A DNA stretch of 64,000 nucleotides, taken from NCBI GenBank assembly GCA_964593585.1, contig CAZQIZ010000009.1:1-64000 (forward strand). Reading direction: 5' to 3'. A program made the translations under genes and the position numbers. How positions within the stretch are numbered: the stretch's first letter is position 1; the number at the start of each line of letters is the position of its first letter. The notes below the pieces were generated by a model that was given only the letters and a program-made list of their open reading frames with translations, had not been told where the DNA came from and searched no databases. Source of the DNA: JACQFV01 sp964593585 (GTDB lineage: Bacteria; Zixibacteria; MSB-5A5; WJJR01). Below, in pieces: positions 55,108 through 63,476 of the stretch.

Positions 55108-56799
55108 ATGCTCCGCCGTCTGCACATCCGCAACTTCGCCATTCTCGAGGACCTCGAACTGTCCTTCACTCCCGGCCTGACCGTGTTCACCGGCGAAACC
55201 GGCGCGGGCAAGACCATCCTCGTCGAAGCGATCCGCTTCCTGCTGGGCGGAAAAACCGGCGTCGAGATGATCCGCACCGGCGCCGACCGCGCGGTGGTGG
55301 AGGGGGACTTCGACGGCACAGTCATCCGCCGCGAACTGAGCGCCGCCGGACGTTCGCGCTGTTTCCGCGACGAGGAACAACTCACTCTCGCCGAACTGGC
55401 GACGCTCGGCGAGTCACTGGCCGATCACTGCGGCCAGCACTCGCACCAGGTGTTGCTGGACCCGTCACGCCACCTCGAGTGGCTCGACCGCGCCGCATCC
55501 GCTCTCACAACCGTCGAGCGCGTCAAATCCACCTGGTCCGAACTGTCGGCCGTCGCGCAGAGCATCCGCGATCTCGAGGCCCGCATCGCCCGTCGCCGCG
55601 AGGAAGAGGAACTGCGCGCCTTCCAGATCGGCGAAATCCGCTCCGCCGCTCTGCAGCCCGATGAGGAAGAGCAATTGAAGGCCGAGGCCACCGTCCTCAA
55701 GCATGCGCGCCGTCTGGCCGAAACCGCCGAACTGGCGCTGCAACTGCTCACCGACGAGGAGTCTTCGGTTGAGGGGGCCATCGGACGCGCCCGCCGCGAG
55801 GCCGAAAACGCCGCCCACATCGACCCGCGCTGGCAGGAGATTGTCGCGCCGCTCACCGCCGCTGGCGATGCCGTGGTCGATGCCGTGCGCGCCCTCACCC
55901 ACTACCGCGACAGTCTCGCCTTCGATCCGATGCGCGCCGATCAGATCGAAGCGCGTCTGTCGGAAATCTACCGGCTGAAGAAGAAGTATGGCGACTCCGT
56001 CGCCGCCATTCTCGCCCGTCTGGCCGATCTCGAATCCGAGCAGTCCTCGTCGGCCGCGCTCGATGATCAACTGCGCGACGCCACGGCGCGCCGCCGTCAG
56101 CTCGAAGACACGCTGGTCGCCTTGTGCGCTGATTTATCGATCAAACGCCACACCGCCGCCGAATCGCTGGCCGCCGGCGCCAATGCGGTCATCCGGCGTC
56201 TCGGCATGGCCAAAGCCGCGGTGCGCATCGACCTGACTCCGCACGCCGAGGGCGGATTGGTGATTGACGGCCACCGCCTTCATGACACCGGCGCCGAGTC
56301 CGCCCACTTTCTCTTTGAGGCCAATCCCGCCGAGGGCTTCAAGCCCCTGCACAAGATTGCCTCCGGCGGCGAACTCTCCCGCCTGCTTTTGGCTTTCAAA
56401 TCGGCGGTTCAGGACAACGGGACACAACGCGCCGCGACGAGACCCCGGCGCGGTTCACCGTCCGCTCCGATGGCCGCCCCGCTCTACATTTTCGATGAGA
56501 TCGACTCCGGCATCGGCGGGCAGACCGCCCACGCTGTCGCCCGCGAGATCAAAACGCTGGCCGCCGATGCGCAGGTCTTCCTGATCACCCACCTGCAGCA
56601 ACTGGCCACCGTCGCCGACACCCACTTCCGCATCACCAAGAAGACCGCCGCCGGACGCGCCCGCGTGATTGTCGAGCCGCTTTCCGGCGATGCCCGCATT
56701 CAGGAACTGGCGCGCATGATCGCCGGCGATGAAGTCACCGACCGCACCCTCGAACTGGCCGCCGAACTCGCCAGCGCCAAAACCCGCCGCAAGCGGTAG
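55108..56799 (+). CDS. recN: DNA repair protein RecN
   Basis: A 563-residue SMC-like ATPase of double-strand-break repair. MLRRLHIRNFAILEDLELSF is the classic RecN start; Walker A GETGAGKT lies at residues 29-36. A long coiled-coil pair forms the centre. The ABC signature ASGGELSRLLLAFK lies near residue 420, Walker B IFDEIDSGIGG near 455 and the H-loop LITHLQQLA near 492. A charged insertion of about 20 residues (RAATRPRRGSPSAPMAA) sits between signature and Walker B, where the family normally has a short link. Length is normal. Confidence 0.95.
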   Translation: MLRRLHIRNFAILEDLELSFTPGLTVFTGETGAGKTILVEAIRFLLGGKTGVEMIRTGADRAVVEGDFDGTVIRRELSAAGRSRCFRDEEQLTLAELATLGESLADHCGQHSHQVLLDPSRHLEWLDRAASALTTVERVKSTWSELSAVAQSIRDLEARIARRREEEELRAFQIGEIRSAALQPDEEEQLKAEATVLKHARRLAETAELALQLLTDEESSVEGAIGRARREAENAAHIDPRWQEIVAPLTAAGDAVVDAVRALTHYRDSLAFDPMRADQIEARLSEIYRLKKKYGDSVAAILARLADLESEQSSSAALDDQLRDATARRRQLEDTLVALCADLSIKRHTAAESLAAGANAVIRRLGMAKAAVRIDLTPHAEGGLVIDGHRLHDTGAESAHFLFEANPAEGFKPLHKIASGGELSRLLLAFKSAVQDNGTQRAATRPRRGSPSAPMAAPLYIFDEIDSGIGGQTAHAVAREIKTLAADAQVFLITHLQQLATVADTHFRITKKTAAGRARVIVEPLSGDARIQELARMIAGDEVTDRTLELAAELASAKTRRKR

Positions 56800-56942
56800 G
56801 CGAGCCCCGCATCGCCGGTGCTGCATCCAGTCAGAATTCGCAACTCAACCGCAGGGACTATTGCATCCGCTCCCGTCCACCGCACCACATGAAAAAGGGG
56901 CGTATGCAATGCGCCCCAACGTCATCTGACTGGCAAGATCGG

Positions 56943-57854
56943 TCAGCGCTCGTCAAATCCCACCATCTGCCGCTTCTCCTCATCCCACAGCTTGAACCCT
57001 ACACAGCGCAGACTGTCGCGCAGCGTCAGCCGCGTGACATTCCTCTGCAGGAATTCATTCTCCGCCAGCGCCTGGCGCAGACGGTAGTTCGGAATCCGGC
57101 TGCAGAGATGGTGCACATGGTGCACCCCGATGTTGCCGGTCAGCCAGTTGAGCGCCGGCGGCAATTCGTAGTAGGAACTGCCGCGCAGACTCGCCTCACG
57201 GTAATTCCACTCCGGCTCCTCGCGCCAGTAGGTGTCCTCAAACTGGTGCTGGATGTAAAACAGCCACACCCCCAGCGTCCCGGCGATCAGAATTACCGGC
57301 AACTGCACCTTGAGCAGCGCCGTCCAGCCGATGACCGCCGCGGCCGCCACCGCCAGCCCGATGATCAACACATTGGTCAGCATCACGCTGCGCCACTCGC
57401 GCTTCCATGACCACGGCATGTCCAGCGGCAGACGATGCTTCAGCAGGAACTGGTAGGCGGGCCCGACGACAAACAAGGTCAGCGGATGACGGTACACCCG
57501 GTATCCCAACTGCCGCCACCGGCTCAGCTCACGGTATTCGGCGACCGTCAGCGTCGTCACATCGCCAAAATCGCGACGGTCGAGATTTCCCGAGGTGGCG
57601 TGATGGATGGCGTGTGTCCGACGCCAATAATCGTAGGGCGTGAAAGTGAGCACGCCGAGAATCGTGCCGAGGAAGTTGTTCCACGATTGCTTCGGGAAAA
57701 ACGATCCATGCCCGCAATCGTGCTGGAAGATGAACAACCGTACCAGGAGTGCGCCGGTCGGGACCGCCAGAAGCAGCGTGAGCCAGTACGAGTACTCCAG
57801 ACTCCGGTACATCGCATACCAGAGCAGGGCAAACGGCCCGGCGGTGTTGATCAA
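56943..57854 (-). CDS. Membrane fatty-acid desaturase
   Basis: At least 303 residues. Three histidine boxes that bind the di-iron centre are intact: HDCGH (residues 45-49 from TTG 57854), HAIHH (81-85) and HHVHH (245-249). Several transmembrane segments. The frame stays open upstream to the TAG of rhlE at 57987-57989, and the extra residues (SLAPYIRPEVKRSLWQL) look like authentic desaturase N-terminus. The true start therefore probably lies between 57854 and 57986, but no ATG or GTG is available in frame there. It follows rhlE directly on the same strand and is probably co-transcribed. Confidence 0.85.
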   Translation of the reverse strand: MINTAGPFALLWYAMYRSLEYSYWLTLLLAVPTGALLVRLFIFQHDCGHGSFFPKQSWNNFLGTILGVLTFTPYDYWRRTHAIHHATSGNLDRRDFGDVTTLTVAEYRELSRWRQLGYRVYRHPLTLFVVGPAYQFLLKHRLPLDMPWSWKREWRSVMLTNVLIIGLAVAAAAVIGWTALLKVQLPVILIAGTLGVWLFYIQHQFEDTYWREEPEWNYREASLRGSSYYELPPALNWLTGNIGVHHVHHLCSRIPNYRLRQALAENEFLQRNVTRLTLRDSLRCVGFKLWDEEKRQMVGFDER

Positions 57855-57986
57855 CTGCCATAGACTGCGCTTGACCTCGGGACGGATGTAGGGCGCAAGG
57901 GACGGAGGCGGAGCTTCAACGTCGGCGAAGGTGTCTACACGGGACAGCAGCGTGCTCCAGTCAGAGTGTGATCGTACAATCGGGGC

Positions 57987-59408
57987 CTAAGCGGCGCGCC
58001 GTGGTTTGCCCGGACCGCGCCGTCCGGCCGGTTTGCTCGTACGGCGTCCATAACCGCCGCCGGCCGGTTTTGGTTTCGACGGCGCCGCCGGTTTTGACAC
58101 CGGGGCGGCGGGCACACGCCGTTTGTCCTTGGCTCGCGAGCGTTCCCTCTCGGCCGCCTTTCGCGTTTTGATCGCCGCAATCCGCTCGTGCAGCGGGATT
58201 TCCAGCTTCTCCGGCGCCTTGGCGTTGTAGTCGAACCCCGCCAGGGTCAGCCGCGGCAACCTCTGACCGACCGCCTTCTCGATCGCGCGCAGGTCGGATT
58301 CCTCCTCCGGCGCGACAAATGTGAATGCATCCCCGGTCATCGCAGCCCGCGCGGTACGTCCCACCCGGTGGATGTAGCTTTCCGGCATCTCCGGCACATC
58401 GAAGTTGACCACATGCGACAGCGCCTCGACATCGATTCCGCGCGCCGCGATGTCGGTGGCCACCAGCACCGGGAATTTCCCCTTCTTGAATCCCTCCAGC
58501 GCCTCGGTGCGCTGGTTCTGGCTGCGGTTGCCGTGAATGCGTTCGCAACGGACTCCGTGCTTCTGCAGGTATTCCGCCAGACGGTTGGCGCGGTGCTTGG
58601 TGCGGGTGAACACCAGCGCGCTCTTGATCGACCCCTGACGGATCAGTTCCAGTAGCAGGGGGGACTTCAAATCGCGGCGCACCGGATAGACCGCCTGCGC
58701 GATCCCGGTCGCCGGCTCCGACTTGCGGTCGATGTTGATCGCCACCGGATTCTTCAGCATCTCGCGCGACAACTCGACGATCGGCGGCGGCAGCGTCGCC
58801 GAGAAAAACAACGTCTGCTTGCGCGGCGGCAGATGCTCCAAGACCCGTCGGATGTCGGGGAGAAAGCCCATGTCCAGCATCCGGTCGGCCTCGTCGAGCA
58901 CCAGAATCTCCAGCCCGGCCAGCTTCGCATACGGATACTGAAAGTGATCCAGGAGACGTCCCGGCGTTGCCACGATCACATCGACGCCGACACGGAACGC
59001 GTGCTCCTGCGGACCCATGCCGACCCCGCCGAAGACCGCCGCGCTCGACAGCGGCGTGTGGGTCGCCAGAAGTTCCAGATGCTCGGCGATCTGCGCCGCC
59101 AGTTCACGGGTCGGCGTGAGGACCAGCGCGCGCGTGGTGCGGCGACGCTTCCCCAGCAGTTGGTGCAGAATCGGCAGGACAAAGGCGGCCGTCTTCCCCG
59201 ATCCGGTCATCGCGCAGGCCAGGACATCGCGTCCCTCCAGCGCCGGCGGGATCGCGTCGCGTTGAATCGGCGTCGCGGTACGAAACCCCAGATCGGCGAA
59301 CCCGCGCAGCAAGTCGGGATGCAATCCAAACGAGGCGAAATCCCCGGATACGTCGATGGTCTTGGCGGCCGTGTCAGGGGCGGCCGCGGCCCCGGTCTTC
59401 GAAATCAA
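57987..59408 (-). CDS. rhlE: DEAD-box RNA helicase, RhlE-like
   Basis: A 473-residue protein, TTG start at 59408 with GAGG six bases upstream. Motifs: Q motif (FADLGFRTATPIQRDAI), I AMTGSGKT, Ia PTRELAAQ, II DEAD (VLDEADRMLDMGFLPD), III SAT, V ATDIAARGIDV, VI HRVGRTARA. A basic C-terminal tail rich in Lys, Arg and Pro follows (about residues 395-473), as in the RhlE branch, and probably aids RNA binding. The role is RNA unwinding in ribosome assembly or RNA turnover. Confidence 0.92.
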   Translation of the reverse strand: MISKTGAAAAPDTAAKTIDVSGDFASFGLHPDLLRGFADLGFRTATPIQRDAIPPALEGRDVLACAMTGSGKTAAFVLPILHQLLGKRRRTTRALVLTPTRELAAQIAEHLELLATHTPLSSAAVFGGVGMGPQEHAFRVGVDVIVATPGRLLDHFQYPYAKLAGLEILVLDEADRMLDMGFLPDIRRVLEHLPPRKQTLFFSATLPPPIVELSREMLKNPVAINIDRKSEPATGIAQAVYPVRRDLKSPLLLELIRQGSIKSALVFTRTKHRANRLAEYLQKHGVRCERIHGNRSQNQRTEALEGFKKGKFPVLVATDIAARGIDVEALSHVVNFDVPEMPESYIHRVGRTARAAMTGDAFTFVAPEEESDLRAIEKAVGQRLPRLTLAGFDYNAKAPEKLEIPLHERIAAIKTRKAAERERSRAKDKRRVPAAPVSKPAAPSKPKPAGGGYGRRTSKPAGRRGPGKPRRAA

Positions 59409-59602
59409 TAAGCCTCACAGTGCTGTCCCCTCCGGCCGCACACCATGTGCGCCGCGGACAGACTCATAAGTATACGGAAATCCTCTCCCGATTCCTTCCC
59501 TTATCTCGGCTCTCACACTGCGCGCCTGGCGCGATCCACCGCCCCCAATTCGGGGGTGCCGATCACGCCGCCGGGTAGGGTAGAGGCGATTGTCATCCGA
59601 TC

Positions 59603-60385
59603 ATGAAATCACTCCTGTACGGCCAACTGGCCGTGGCCACCGGCAGCGTGTCGGCGGCCGCTGACACCCCGCGCGAACGTCTCGCCGCCCTGATCAATGA
59701 ACGCGTTCAGCCGCCGGCGCCGCTTGCGCTCGATCTGTTGCACATCCGCGCCCTGCGCGTGGTCTCCGATGGCGTCAACGATCTCGGCGGCTGCTTCCCG
59801 CGCGATGAGCATGCCCGTCTCTGCGAACTGCTGGTCGATTCGCCGGTCCTGATCGGCCATGACCATCGCCGTCTGCCGGTGGCGCGCAACTTCGCCGCCC
59901 GTTGTGTCGAGGATGGCGAGCGCGCCTGGGTCGAATCGTGGTTCTACTGGCGGCGCGGCGAGGGGCCGCTCCACGATCAACTTGCCTGCGACATCGACGC
60001 CGGCATCGTCAAGGAGGGCTCGATCGGGTTTGTCTTCGAACACCCCCGCTGCGCCCTCTGCGGACAAGACATCCGCGCCTGCGAGCACATCCCCGGACGC
60101 GCCTACGACGGCGCCGTTGCCTACTACGAGTACCGCGGCATCCAGCGGGTGCTGGAAACCTCGCTGGTCTACCGCGGCGCGACACCCGGCACACGGATCG
60201 TCCGTTATCCGCTCTTCTCCGACCGGGACGCGGCCATCAACTCCGACCTTCCCACCCTTCTCCGGGTGTCCCCCCCAACCTCCCGCGCTCTGTCCGCCTA
60301 CCACTGTCCCGCCCGCCACACCCCATGGCCGCGTCCGCAACTCCGGCGCGGCCATGGGCCCCCGCCGCAACGGGAGGCACGATGA
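59603..60385 (+). CDS. Phage prohead (capsid maturation) protease-like protein with zinc-knuckle insertion
   Basis: A 260-residue protein from ATG 59603. VLIGHDHRRLPVARNF and IVKEGSIGFVFEHP fit the His and Ser motifs of HK97-type prohead proteases. A short Cys/His cluster follows (CALCGQDIRACEH), likely a zinc knuckle. The C-terminal 60 residues are Pro/Arg-rich and probably unstructured. The stop overlaps the next start by ATGA. Position before decoration and capsid genes supports the assignment; catalytic residues were assigned by pattern only. Confidence 0.65.
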   Translation: MKSLLYGQLAVATGSVSAAADTPRERLAALINERVQPPAPLALDLLHIRALRVVSDGVNDLGGCFPRDEHARLCELLVDSPVLIGHDHRRLPVARNFAARCVEDGERAWVESWFYWRRGEGPLHDQLACDIDAGIVKEGSIGFVFEHPRCALCGQDIRACEHIPGRAYDGAVAYYEYRGIQRVLETSLVYRGATPGTRIVRYPLFSDRDAAINSDLPTLLRVSPPTSRALSAYHCPARHTPWPRPQLRRGHGPPPQREAR

Positions 60386-60648
60386 ACAACAACTGGATCA
60401 AGCCGCTGACATCGATTGTGCTGATCGTCGCCGGCGTGCTGGCCGCCTACTACACCACCGTCTATGGCATCCGTCTGACCGTCAGCGAAAAAGCCGATCG
60501 CGCGACCGTCGAGCAGATCGACCGCCGCCTGGTCACCATCGAAACACTCCTGCGCACCGACATCGCGCACCAGACCGACCTCCTCGAACTGCGCGCCGCC
60601 CTCGACAACCGCCTGACCCGCATCGAAACTCTCCTCGAATCGCGGTAA
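60382..60648 (+). CDS. Small single-helix membrane protein with coiled coil
   Basis: An 88-residue protein, ATG 60382, overlapping the protease stop by four bases and with GGGAGG upstream. One transmembrane segment (SIVLIVAGVLAAYYTTVYGI) and then an amphipathic helical region (ATVEQIDRRLVTIETLLRTD). Placement in the head module suggests a phage accessory or holin-like protein, but this is inference. Confidence 0.65.
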   Translation: MNNNWIKPLTSIVLIVAGVLAAYYTTVYGIRLTVSEKADRATVEQIDRRLVTIETLLRTDIAHQTDLLELRAALDNRLTRIETLLESR

Positions 60649-60992
60649 CAGCGATGGCCAGCCTTTACCTCGCAACGCCGAAGAGGCACGCCCCCACCCG
60701 TCATTGCGAGTCCCGCGCTCTTGGCGGGACGAAGCAATCTTTGTTCGCCCCACTACCCGGCCAAAAAAGATTGCCTCGTCGTCATCCGCCTTCGGCGGAC
60801 TCCCCTTCGCAATCGCGGAGGAGCGCGGAACCCACGGCAACGATCAGACCAAAATCCGTCATTCCAAGCCGGCGCTCTTTGCCGGCTTGGAATCTTTGTT
60901 AAAGCGCCACCCACCATTCCGCGTCATCCGTCATTGTGAGTCCCGCGCTCTTGGCGGGACAAGGCAATCCTTGTTTCCCCCGAAAGGACCAC
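60649..60992. repeat. Intergenic cluster of dispersed palindromic repeats
   Basis: No gene. Units at 60699-60745 and 60929-60975 (CGTCATTGCGAGTCCCGCGC and CGTCATTGTGAGTCCCGCGC, each pairing with GCGGGAC), 60766-60820 (GTCATCCGCCTTCGGCGGAC) and 60857-60900 (ATTCCAAGCCGG hairpin). They belong to the families at 48986-49174 and 54225-54337. Confidence 0.75.
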
Positions 60993-61268
60993 ATGCCCGC
61001 CGACACCAACTGGGAGATCATCCGCTCCCGTCTTTCCGAACGCATCCGTCGCCGCGTCATCGCCCTGCAACGCCTCCAGGGCAACCAGCCCGATCCGGAG
61101 GCCATCGACCAGGAACTGAGTGAATGCGGCGATGACGCCGCCGCGCTGTGGGCGTTGGCCGAACGGGTCGACCGCGCGCTCGATGCCGCTGTCCGACCGC
61201 GCGCGGCACGGCTCCCCATCCCCGGCGCGCCGCCGGTCACCGCCAACCATGAATTCCGTACCCGCTGA
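60993..61268 (+). CDS. Small helical protein of the head module
   Basis: A 91-residue protein from ATG 60993 with AAAGGACC upstream. Predicted helical and charged (RSRLSERIRRRVIALQRLQG, DAAALWALAERVDRALDAAV), with a Pro-rich end. No family recognised. It lies 11 bases before the decoration-like gene and is probably co-transcribed. It could be a scaffold fragment or head accessory protein. Confidence 0.6.
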   Translation: MPADTNWEIIRSRLSERIRRRVIALQRLQGNQPDPEAIDQELSECGDDAAALWALAERVDRALDAAVRPRAARLPIPGAPPVTANHEFRTR

Positions 61269-61279
61269 GAGGAACCCCC

Positions 61280-61702
61280 ATGCCCATCCGCGATCACAAC
61301 CTCGATTCGATCGGCGAACTCTACGCCACTTTCAAAGTCAAGCAGACAGCCGGCGTCGATGACCTCAACGACTCCCACATCGGCCGTGCGGTCACACTCA
61401 CCGGCTCCAACGAGGTCGGCCCCGGTGTCGACAACGCCGTACTGATCGGCAAACTCATCGACCTGACCCATGAAGACCGCGACACCGGACGCCGTCTCGC
61501 GACCGTGCAGATCGCCGGCGTCTGCCGTCTGCCCGTCGGCGCGCCGTTTCCGTCGGTCGGCGAGCGTGTCGTCTGCGCCGCCAACGCCACGGTCAAGCAG
61601 GCGCCAGGCCTCACGGGCAACGATCCCGCCGGCGGCAACACCGCCCGCGGCACCGTGCTGGCCGTCAACGGCACCACCGATTGCATCATCCTGCTGAATT
61701 GA
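61280..61702 (+). CDS. Capsid decoration-like protein
   Basis: A 140-residue protein; ATG 61280 follows GAGAGGAACC. Beta-rich, with AVTLTGSNEVGPGVDNAVLI, PFPSVGERVVCAANATVKQA and ARGTVLAVNGTTDCIILLN. The arrangement resembles small phage head-decoration/stabilisation proteins that lie just before the major capsid gene. Assignment rests on pattern and position. Confidence 0.6.
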   Translation: MPIRDHNLDSIGELYATFKVKQTAGVDDLNDSHIGRAVTLTGSNEVGPGVDNAVLIGKLIDLTHEDRDTGRRLATVQIAGVCRLPVGAPFPSVGERVVCAANATVKQAPGLTGNDPAGGNTARGTVLAVNGTTDCIILLN

Positions 61703-61842
61703 CACATGGGTTCCCTTACCCGATTCGCTGACGGCGAATCGACCTTCCCCTTAGGTGGAGGTGAATCTCCAACGCCCAACTTGTTGCCCAAGCTCTGTGA
61801 TAGGACACGAATCTTCGTGTCAACAACCAAGAGGGTGTATTT

Positions 61843-61895
61843 ACCTCTCCCTCAGGGAGAGGTCGTCCCTGCCGTAGGCAGGGGCGGGTGAGGGG
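61843..61895. repeat. Palindromic dispersed repeat (CCTCTCCCT type)
   Basis: Perfect ACCTCTCCCT/AGGGAGAGGT stem followed by a CCCTGCCGTAGGCAGGG hairpin and GGGTGAGGGG. A GACACGAA/TTCGTGTC hairpin precedes it (61804-61821). Together they fill most of the 289-bp gap before the capsid gene. Confidence 0.7.
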
Positions 61896-61991
61896 ACCGG
61901 GCGCATGACCAGATTCCAGTCATCCCCGTGCATTCAATACGACAGCCAAGCGAGCGATCCCCACAACACCATCATCCCTCCAAGGACTCAC

Positions 61992-63095
61992 ATGGACCTC
62001 GATAAACTCCTCTCCGATCCACCCGCCGACCTGCTGGCGCGCGCCTCCGTCGAACCCTCCGATGGCCGCGTCGACCTGCGGCGCGCCCGTCAACTGTCCA
62101 TCACCCGCGACACTTACCTCGAAGCCGAGTCGCGCGGCCTGACCCTCTCCGAACTGCTCGAATCCCCCGACTTCGACCCCAGCCCCGTCGACAGCCCGTT
62201 GGATGCCTTCGAACGTCAACTGGCCGCGCGCGGGCTGCGCGTCGGCGGATCCAATCCGGTCACCGTCGAGCTGTTTTACCGCGGCGCGCCGGCGCTTTTG
62301 CCCGAATTCATGATGCGCGAAATCCGCGCCGGCATGGCGATGCGTCCCGAACTGGCCGGCCTGGTCGGCGCCACCTCGCGCATCACCGCCAACCGCTACA
62401 CCCCGTTCGATGTCGATGCCGCCATCACCGATCCGAAATGGTCGCTGCGTCCGACCGGCGATGGCGCCAATGTCCCGGCGGTGGTGGTCACCGAACGGGT
62501 CAACTCGATCGACATCCCGGACTATGGCCTGGCGCTGAAGGCCTCCTACAAGGCGCTGCGCCATCGCACCATGCCGCAATTCAAGGTGCTGCTCTGGTAC
62601 ATCGGCTACCGCATGCAGGTCGACAAACTCGGATTGCTGGTCGATGTGCTGCTCAACGGCGACGGCAACGACAACGCCGCCGATGTGATCAACACCGCCG
62701 TCTCCGGCGCCTTCACCTACGCCGACCTGGTCGCCTTCTGGTCGGAACTGCATCCGTTCGAGATGAACACGCTGGTCTGCGGCAAGGCGAAGCTGGCCGC
62801 CATCCTCACCATGGATGAATTCAAGGACGCCAACGCCGGGTTCCGTTTTCAGAGCACCGGCGAACTGGTCAGCCCGATCGGCGCCTCGCTGGTGCGCTCG
62901 GATGAAGTCCCCGCCGATCTGGTCATCGGCATGGATCGACGCTTCGCCGCCGAGGAGGTCATCACCCAGCCGCTCACCGTCGAATACGACAAGATCATCG
63001 AGCAGCGCTTCGAGGAGGCCGTGATCTCCGAATCCGTCGCCTACGCCAAGGTCATTCCCGACGCTGCCAAAGCCCTCGACACCGTCTGGCCGTAG
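61992..63095 (+). CDS. Phage major capsid protein
   Basis: A 367-residue protein from ATG 61992 with AAGGA upstream; an extension to 61905 is only spacer. The first 80 or so residues are helical and charged, like a scaffolding (delta) segment. The body resembles tailed-phage major capsid proteins (TVELFYRGAPALLPEFMMRE, IDIPDYGLALKASYKALRHR, KLGLLVDVLLNGDGNDNAAD, EVITQPLTVEYDKIIEQRFE). It would form the shell after cleavage by the protease at 59603. Confidence 0.75.
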   Translation: MDLDKLLSDPPADLLARASVEPSDGRVDLRRARQLSITRDTYLEAESRGLTLSELLESPDFDPSPVDSPLDAFERQLAARGLRVGGSNPVTVELFYRGAPALLPEFMMREIRAGMAMRPELAGLVGATSRITANRYTPFDVDAAITDPKWSLRPTGDGANVPAVVVTERVNSIDIPDYGLALKASYKALRHRTMPQFKVLLWYIGYRMQVDKLGLLVDVLLNGDGNDNAADVINTAVSGAFTYADLVAFWSELHPFEMNTLVCGKAKLAAILTMDEFKDANAGFRFQSTGELVSPIGASLVRSDEVPADLVIGMDRRFAAEEVITQPLTVEYDKIIEQRFEEAVISESVAYAKVIPDAAKALDTVWP

Positions 63096-63476
63096 CGACC
63101 CCTCACCCGCCTCACGCCTGTCGGCGTGAGGCGGCCTCTCCCTGAGGGAGAGGCGAACTTCTTTTCCGTCCATGTTGAACTAGCCCTGTAGGGCGGGCTC
63201 TGCCCGCCGGCTTTTCATCTCACGCCCCCTGCCGCATGCGGCTCGCCACCTTCGGGGATCGCCCTCCCACGAAGACTTGATCCTCCCACGTGGGGCGGGC
63301 TCTGCCCGCCGGCTTTTCATCTCACGCCCCCTGCCGCGCGCGGCTCGCAGGGTGGCTCGCCCTTCCGAAGAGCATCCGGTTCTTCTGAATGGGAAGTTCA
63401 CCTCCCCCTCTGGGGGAGGCCGCTCTGCGAAGCAGAGCGGGTGAGGGCACCCGCGCCCTCCGCTATCCGATCACTC
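63096..63476. repeat. 381-bp intergenic region made of dispersed repeats
   Basis: Holds a direct repeat of about 55 bp (63191-63245 and 63293-63347, starting GGGCGGGCTCTGCCCGCCGG) with about two differences. CCTCTCCCTGAGGGAGAGGC at 63134-63153 and a related CCTCCCCCTCTGGGGGAGG palindrome at 63402-63420 also occur, the latter followed by GCTCTGCGAAGCAGAGC. No gene seen. Confidence 0.75.

Noticed and set aside
59603..63095. Encapsulin nanocompartment instead of a phage head module
   Set aside because: A separate maturation protease, a decoration-like protein and a scaffold-like N-terminus of the capsid protein point to a phage head; no cargo enzyme is adjacent.
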